From Acidovorax radicis N35 (lineage in GTDB: Bacteria; Pseudomonadota; Gammaproteobacteria; Burkholderiales; Burkholderiaceae_C): a stretch of 64,000 nt of DNA. The stretch covers positions 558,001 through 622,000 of the forward strand of contig NZ_AFBG01000021.1 of the NCBI RefSeq assembly GCF_000204195.1, in the 5' to 3' direction. The first letter of the stretch is position 1. Every line of letters starts with the position of its first letter. A program made the position numbers and the translations under genes. Positions 61,888 to 64,000 of this stretch are shown in pieces. Under the pieces are notes generated by a model, which was given only the letters and a program-made list of their open reading frames with translations, made no database searches and was not told where the DNA came from.

Positions 61888-62669
61888 GTGAACATCCACA
61901 CCACCTTGATCCGCTGCGCCGGTGGCACCGTTGACCTGCCCGCGCGGCCCATGAACCACCGCAGCGATGGCGGGCATGTGCTGGTCCACCCGCCGCGCCC
62001 CGTCTGGGAACGCAGCGAGCTGACACCCGAAGAGCTGGCGCATTGGTCGTGCCTGGTGGCCGCAACGGGCCGGGCCATGCTCGACACCTTGCCGCAGCTC
62101 GCTGGTGGCTGCCTCAATTACTGGGATGCAGGCAACAACGCGCTGAACCCGCTGGCCCACCCCTAGAGCCTGTTCAAAGTCTTTTTGGAGGTCGCATTGG
62201 AGTGCAATCGGGATGAGTGGATGCTTCGGATGCGCCGCATGGGCTCGTGCCCATGCAAGCAGCCGGGGCGTTCAATCACCCGATTTCACTCCAACCCTTC
62301 GGGCAAGTGCCTTGCCGGGCGGTCTGCGGCGTTGCGGCGCTTGTTGATAGCCAAGCTATCAACTGCGCACCGCGCCTTGCATCCCATCCCGGCAAGGTAC
62401 TTGTGCGACTCCAAAAAGACTTTGAACAGGCTCTGAGGCCCAAAACCCCCGCGCTGCACCGCAAGATGCACCTGCACGTGTTTGGAAGAAGCCCCCGGGC
62501 CACCCACCCGGACTGGCTGTGGGGCGAACCGCCCCGGTTTCCGAATTTTGCGCAGTCTGAGGCTTGGACCCAGCAGTTCACACGACTGGAGGACGATGAG
62601 GGCGCCGCGCTGGGTGCGCGCATTCAAGTGTTGCTGGATACGCGGTACGCACTGAGTCGGGTTGGCTGA
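61888..62669 (+). pseudogene. HIT-like (histidine triad) hydrolase gene split by a repeat element
   Basis: The 5' half from GTG 61888 (ribosome site GGAGAAG upstream) encodes HTTLIRCAGGTVDLPARPMN up to NPLAHP, where the element at 62165-62434 brings in a stop codon. The 3' half (from about 62437) encodes RPKTPALHRKMHLHVFGRSP and ends in LDTRYALSRVG. The two halves lie in different frames and together give one HIT-like protein with the triad region HLHVFG. The gene is therefore inactivated unless the halves work separately. Confidence 0.78.
62165..62434. repeat. 270-bp palindromic-core element inserted in the HIT gene
   Basis: The element has perfect terminal inverted repeats of 26 bp starting AGAGCCTGTTCAAAGTCTTT at both ends (62165-62190 and 62409-62434). 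Internally it has a 9-bp stem GTTGATAGC (62343-62351) and GCTATCAAC (62355-62363) flanked by GCGTTGC and by GCGCCTTGC. No transposase is encoded. I could not identify a clear target-site duplication. Confidence 0.85.
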
Positions 62670-62685
62670 CAACACCCGCCTGCAA

Positions 62686-62750
62686 AAGAATTGCTATCAA
62701 AATAGCAGCGTTGAGCGCTTTTTGGTAAAGCGCTAGGCCGTGTTTTTATG
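62686..62750. repeat. AGCGCTT-type dispersed repeat, copy 8, terminator-like
   Basis: GCTAT (62693-62697) and ATAGC (62702-62706) form the first stem; AGCGCTTT (62714-62721) and AAAGCGCT (62727-62734) form the second, followed by GTTTTTA. It is the best-preserved copy and lies between convergent genes, so it can act as a terminator. Confidence 0.82.
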
Positions 62751-62771
62751 CAAACTCTTTTGTCCCGGGTA

Positions 62772-63695
62772 CTACGCGACCGCAGGCCGCCGGTTCACCA
62801 GCACGATGCCTGCCGCCACCAGCACCAGCGCCGCCACAAGCCCGGGGGTGATGGGCTCGCCCAGCCACCAGGCGCCAAACAGCAGCGCAAACACGGGCGT
62901 GAGGAACACAAACACCGAGATCTTGGTGGCCGGGTAGTGCGCCAGCATCCACATCCAGGCCAGGTAGCTCACAAACGCACCCACCAGCGCCTGCACCAGC
63001 AGCGAACCCCAGGCAAAGCCGCTGAACTGCCAGACCCACGCCTCGCCCAGGCCCAGCGACAGTACGGGCAGTACCGCCGTGCTCACGCCCACCTGGTACA
63101 GCAACTGCTTGGCCGGGGCCACGCGCGCCAGCGGCGTGGTGCGGATGACCACCGTGGTCAGCGCCCACATCAGCCCGGCCGCCAGCCCGAGCAGATCGCC
63201 CAGCCATGCCTGGGGCAGGGCGGCATTGGCGGGGCCCAGCAGCCCGTCGCCCAGCGCCAGCCCCACGCCCACAAACGCGGCAGCCAGGCCCAGCCACTGC
63301 CAGCCTTGCAGGCGCTCACCAGGAATGAAGCGCGGCAGCAGCAGGGCTACCCAGAACGGCGAGGCGTACAGAAACACCGTGAGCCGCGAGGCGGTGGTGT
63401 ACTGCAGGCCCAGGTAAATACACGCAAACTCGCCCGCAAACAGCGCCCCGGCCAGCAGCCCGGCGCGGGCTGCCCCGGCAGGCTCGGCCGCCGCCGACAG
63501 CCGCACGCCACGCCACAGGCACCAGGCCGCCACCGCCACCGTGGCCAGCGCAAAGCGCACAAACGCCTGGAACACCGGCGCCACCTCGGCCACCGTGGCT
63601 TTGACCAGCACCTGCTGGAAGCCCCAGAACATGCAGCAAGTCAGCAACAGAGAGATGGCGAGGGCGTCGAGGTGGGGCTTGCGGGTGTGGGGCAT
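62772..63695 (-). CDS. EamA/DMT-family transporter
   Basis: This inner-membrane protein of 307 residues has about ten hydrophobic helices in two EamA repeats, as in RhaT/YdcZ-type metabolite exporters. Conserved parts are LLTCCMFWGFQQVLVKATVAE at the start, ACIYLGLQYTTASRLTVFLYASPFWVALLLP and later VSYLAWMWMLAHYPATKISVFVFLTPVFA, where the cited cores are EamA hallmarks. Substrate unknown; amino acid or metabolite export is common. Confidence 0.9.
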   Translation of the reverse strand: MPHTRKPHLDALAISLLLTCCMFWGFQQVLVKATVAEVAPVFQAFVRFALATVAVAAWCLWRGVRLSAAAEPAGAARAGLLAGALFAGEFACIYLGLQYTTASRLTVFLYASPFWVALLLPRFIPGERLQGWQWLGLAAAFVGVGLALGDGLLGPANAALPQAWLGDLLGLAAGLMWALTTVVIRTTPLARVAPAKQLLYQVGVSTAVLPVLSLGLGEAWVWQFSGFAWGSLLVQALVGAFVSYLAWMWMLAHYPATKISVFVFLTPVFALLFGAWWLGEPITPGLVAALVLVAAGIVLVNRRPAVA

Positions 63696-63721
63696 GGCGC
63701 GGTGGTTCGCAGATCAGGCGA

Positions 63722-64000
63722 TCAAGGGCAAGCCCAGGTGCCACTGCTGCGCGTGAACAGCGAACCTCCGTAGAACAGGGCATTGCCGTCGTTTGCCAAG
63801 GCCCATTGGACGCCGGAGCGCGCCATGACGGCCTGCCTGCGCCAGTTTGCGCTGCCATCGCGTGCAAACACAGCGATGTGCCACGCGGCGTTGCTGTAGG
63901 ACCCTGCTGGCACGGGCGCTGTGTTCCAGGGTTCCGTGCTGCCGCAGGTGAGATCCCCGGTGCCGATGTTGAACTCTGCGGGCTGGTTGCCCGGCAAGTG
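63722..64000 (-). CDS. C-terminal part of a protein cut by the right edge
   Basis: About 92 residues are visible with a stop at 63722 and an open frame to the window edge. The sequence (GDLTCGSTEPWNTAPVPAG, WHIAVFARDGSANWRRQAVMA, ALFYGGSLFTRSSGTWAC) has paired cysteines and Trp/Gly-rich strands like the end of an exported beta-rich protein. No family is recognised. The gene lies 26 bp from the EamA gene on the same strand. Confidence 0.55.
   Translation of the reverse strand, partial: HLPGNQPAEFNIGTGDLTCGSTEPWNTAPVPAGSYSNAAWHIAVFARDGSANWRRQAVMARSGVQWALANDGNALFYGGSLFTRSSGTWACP

Noticed and set aside
1..64000. tRNA or rRNA genes
   Set aside because: I looked through the spacers for cloverleaf arms, CCA ends and rRNA-like sequence and saw none; spacers are short or filled with repeats.

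Overview
The window is high-GC, gene-dense chromosomal DNA that looks like a betaproteobacterium of the Comamonadaceae, most likely an Acidovorax-type organism. This is an inference. It rests on base composition, on Bug-type tripartite tricarboxylate binding proteins, on a UbiM-like quinone hydroxylase, and on many copies of an AGCGCTT...AAGCGCT terminator-like intergenic repeat that I associate with this family. I see no rRNA, tRNA, CRISPR array, phage or complete insertion sequence.

Left part (1-6135): a four-gene leftward DNA-repair operon encodes an MBL-fold exonuclease, an ATP-dependent DNA ligase, an Lhr-Core helicase and a PdeM-type metallophosphoesterase that runs off the left edge. 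The first three genes are joined by ATGA overlaps. From 6.3 to 24 kb there are mostly single genes and small units: GNAT, BON and amidase proteins, an AraC regulator, an orphan family-5 binding protein, two tandem paralogous Tat-type lipoproteins, an ArsR/YnfA unit divergent from a NIPSNAP/ABM pair, a phosphoesterase, a methyltransferase and a GlcD/Dld-like FAD oxidase.

Middle part (23.8-45.5 kb): a TetR/Bug/carboxylesterase operon, and a GntR gene coupled to a complete polar amino-acid ABC transporter. Then come a divergent pair of EF-hand proteins, a cobalamin adenosyltransferase, a YdiI-like thioesterase, an orphan LivK-type binding protein, a CoA-transferase, a zinc-ribbon protein, an EmrE-like pump, an LCMT-like methyltransferase and UbiM. 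The stretch ends with an AraC/MetC divergent pair and a TetR-controlled unit of a 40-residue membrane peptide plus an alpha/beta hydrolase.

Right part (45.6-64 kb): three consecutive leftward secreted lipoproteins carry long Pro/Ala linkers. One is a right-handed beta-helix protein, one has an FnIII domain, and one is an alginate-lyase-like protein with a LamG-type C-terminus. They look like a surface polysaccharide-processing set. The 3' end of the lyase gene abuts a decayed fragment of the acetoacetyl-CoA synthetase gene whose intact copy lies on the other side of the lyase. After that come an acyl-CoA synthetase/Bug operon, pssA, PhzF, LysR, MFS and EamA genes and a truncated secreted protein.

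The most distinctive features are mobile-looking palindromic elements. Three diverged members of one apparent family occur at 2341-2484, 39293-39453 and 62165-62434. The first adds 48 residues in frame to the helicase and the third splits a HIT-like hydrolase gene. A copy of the AGCGCTT repeat is also read in frame inside the acetoacetyl-CoA synthetase gene.
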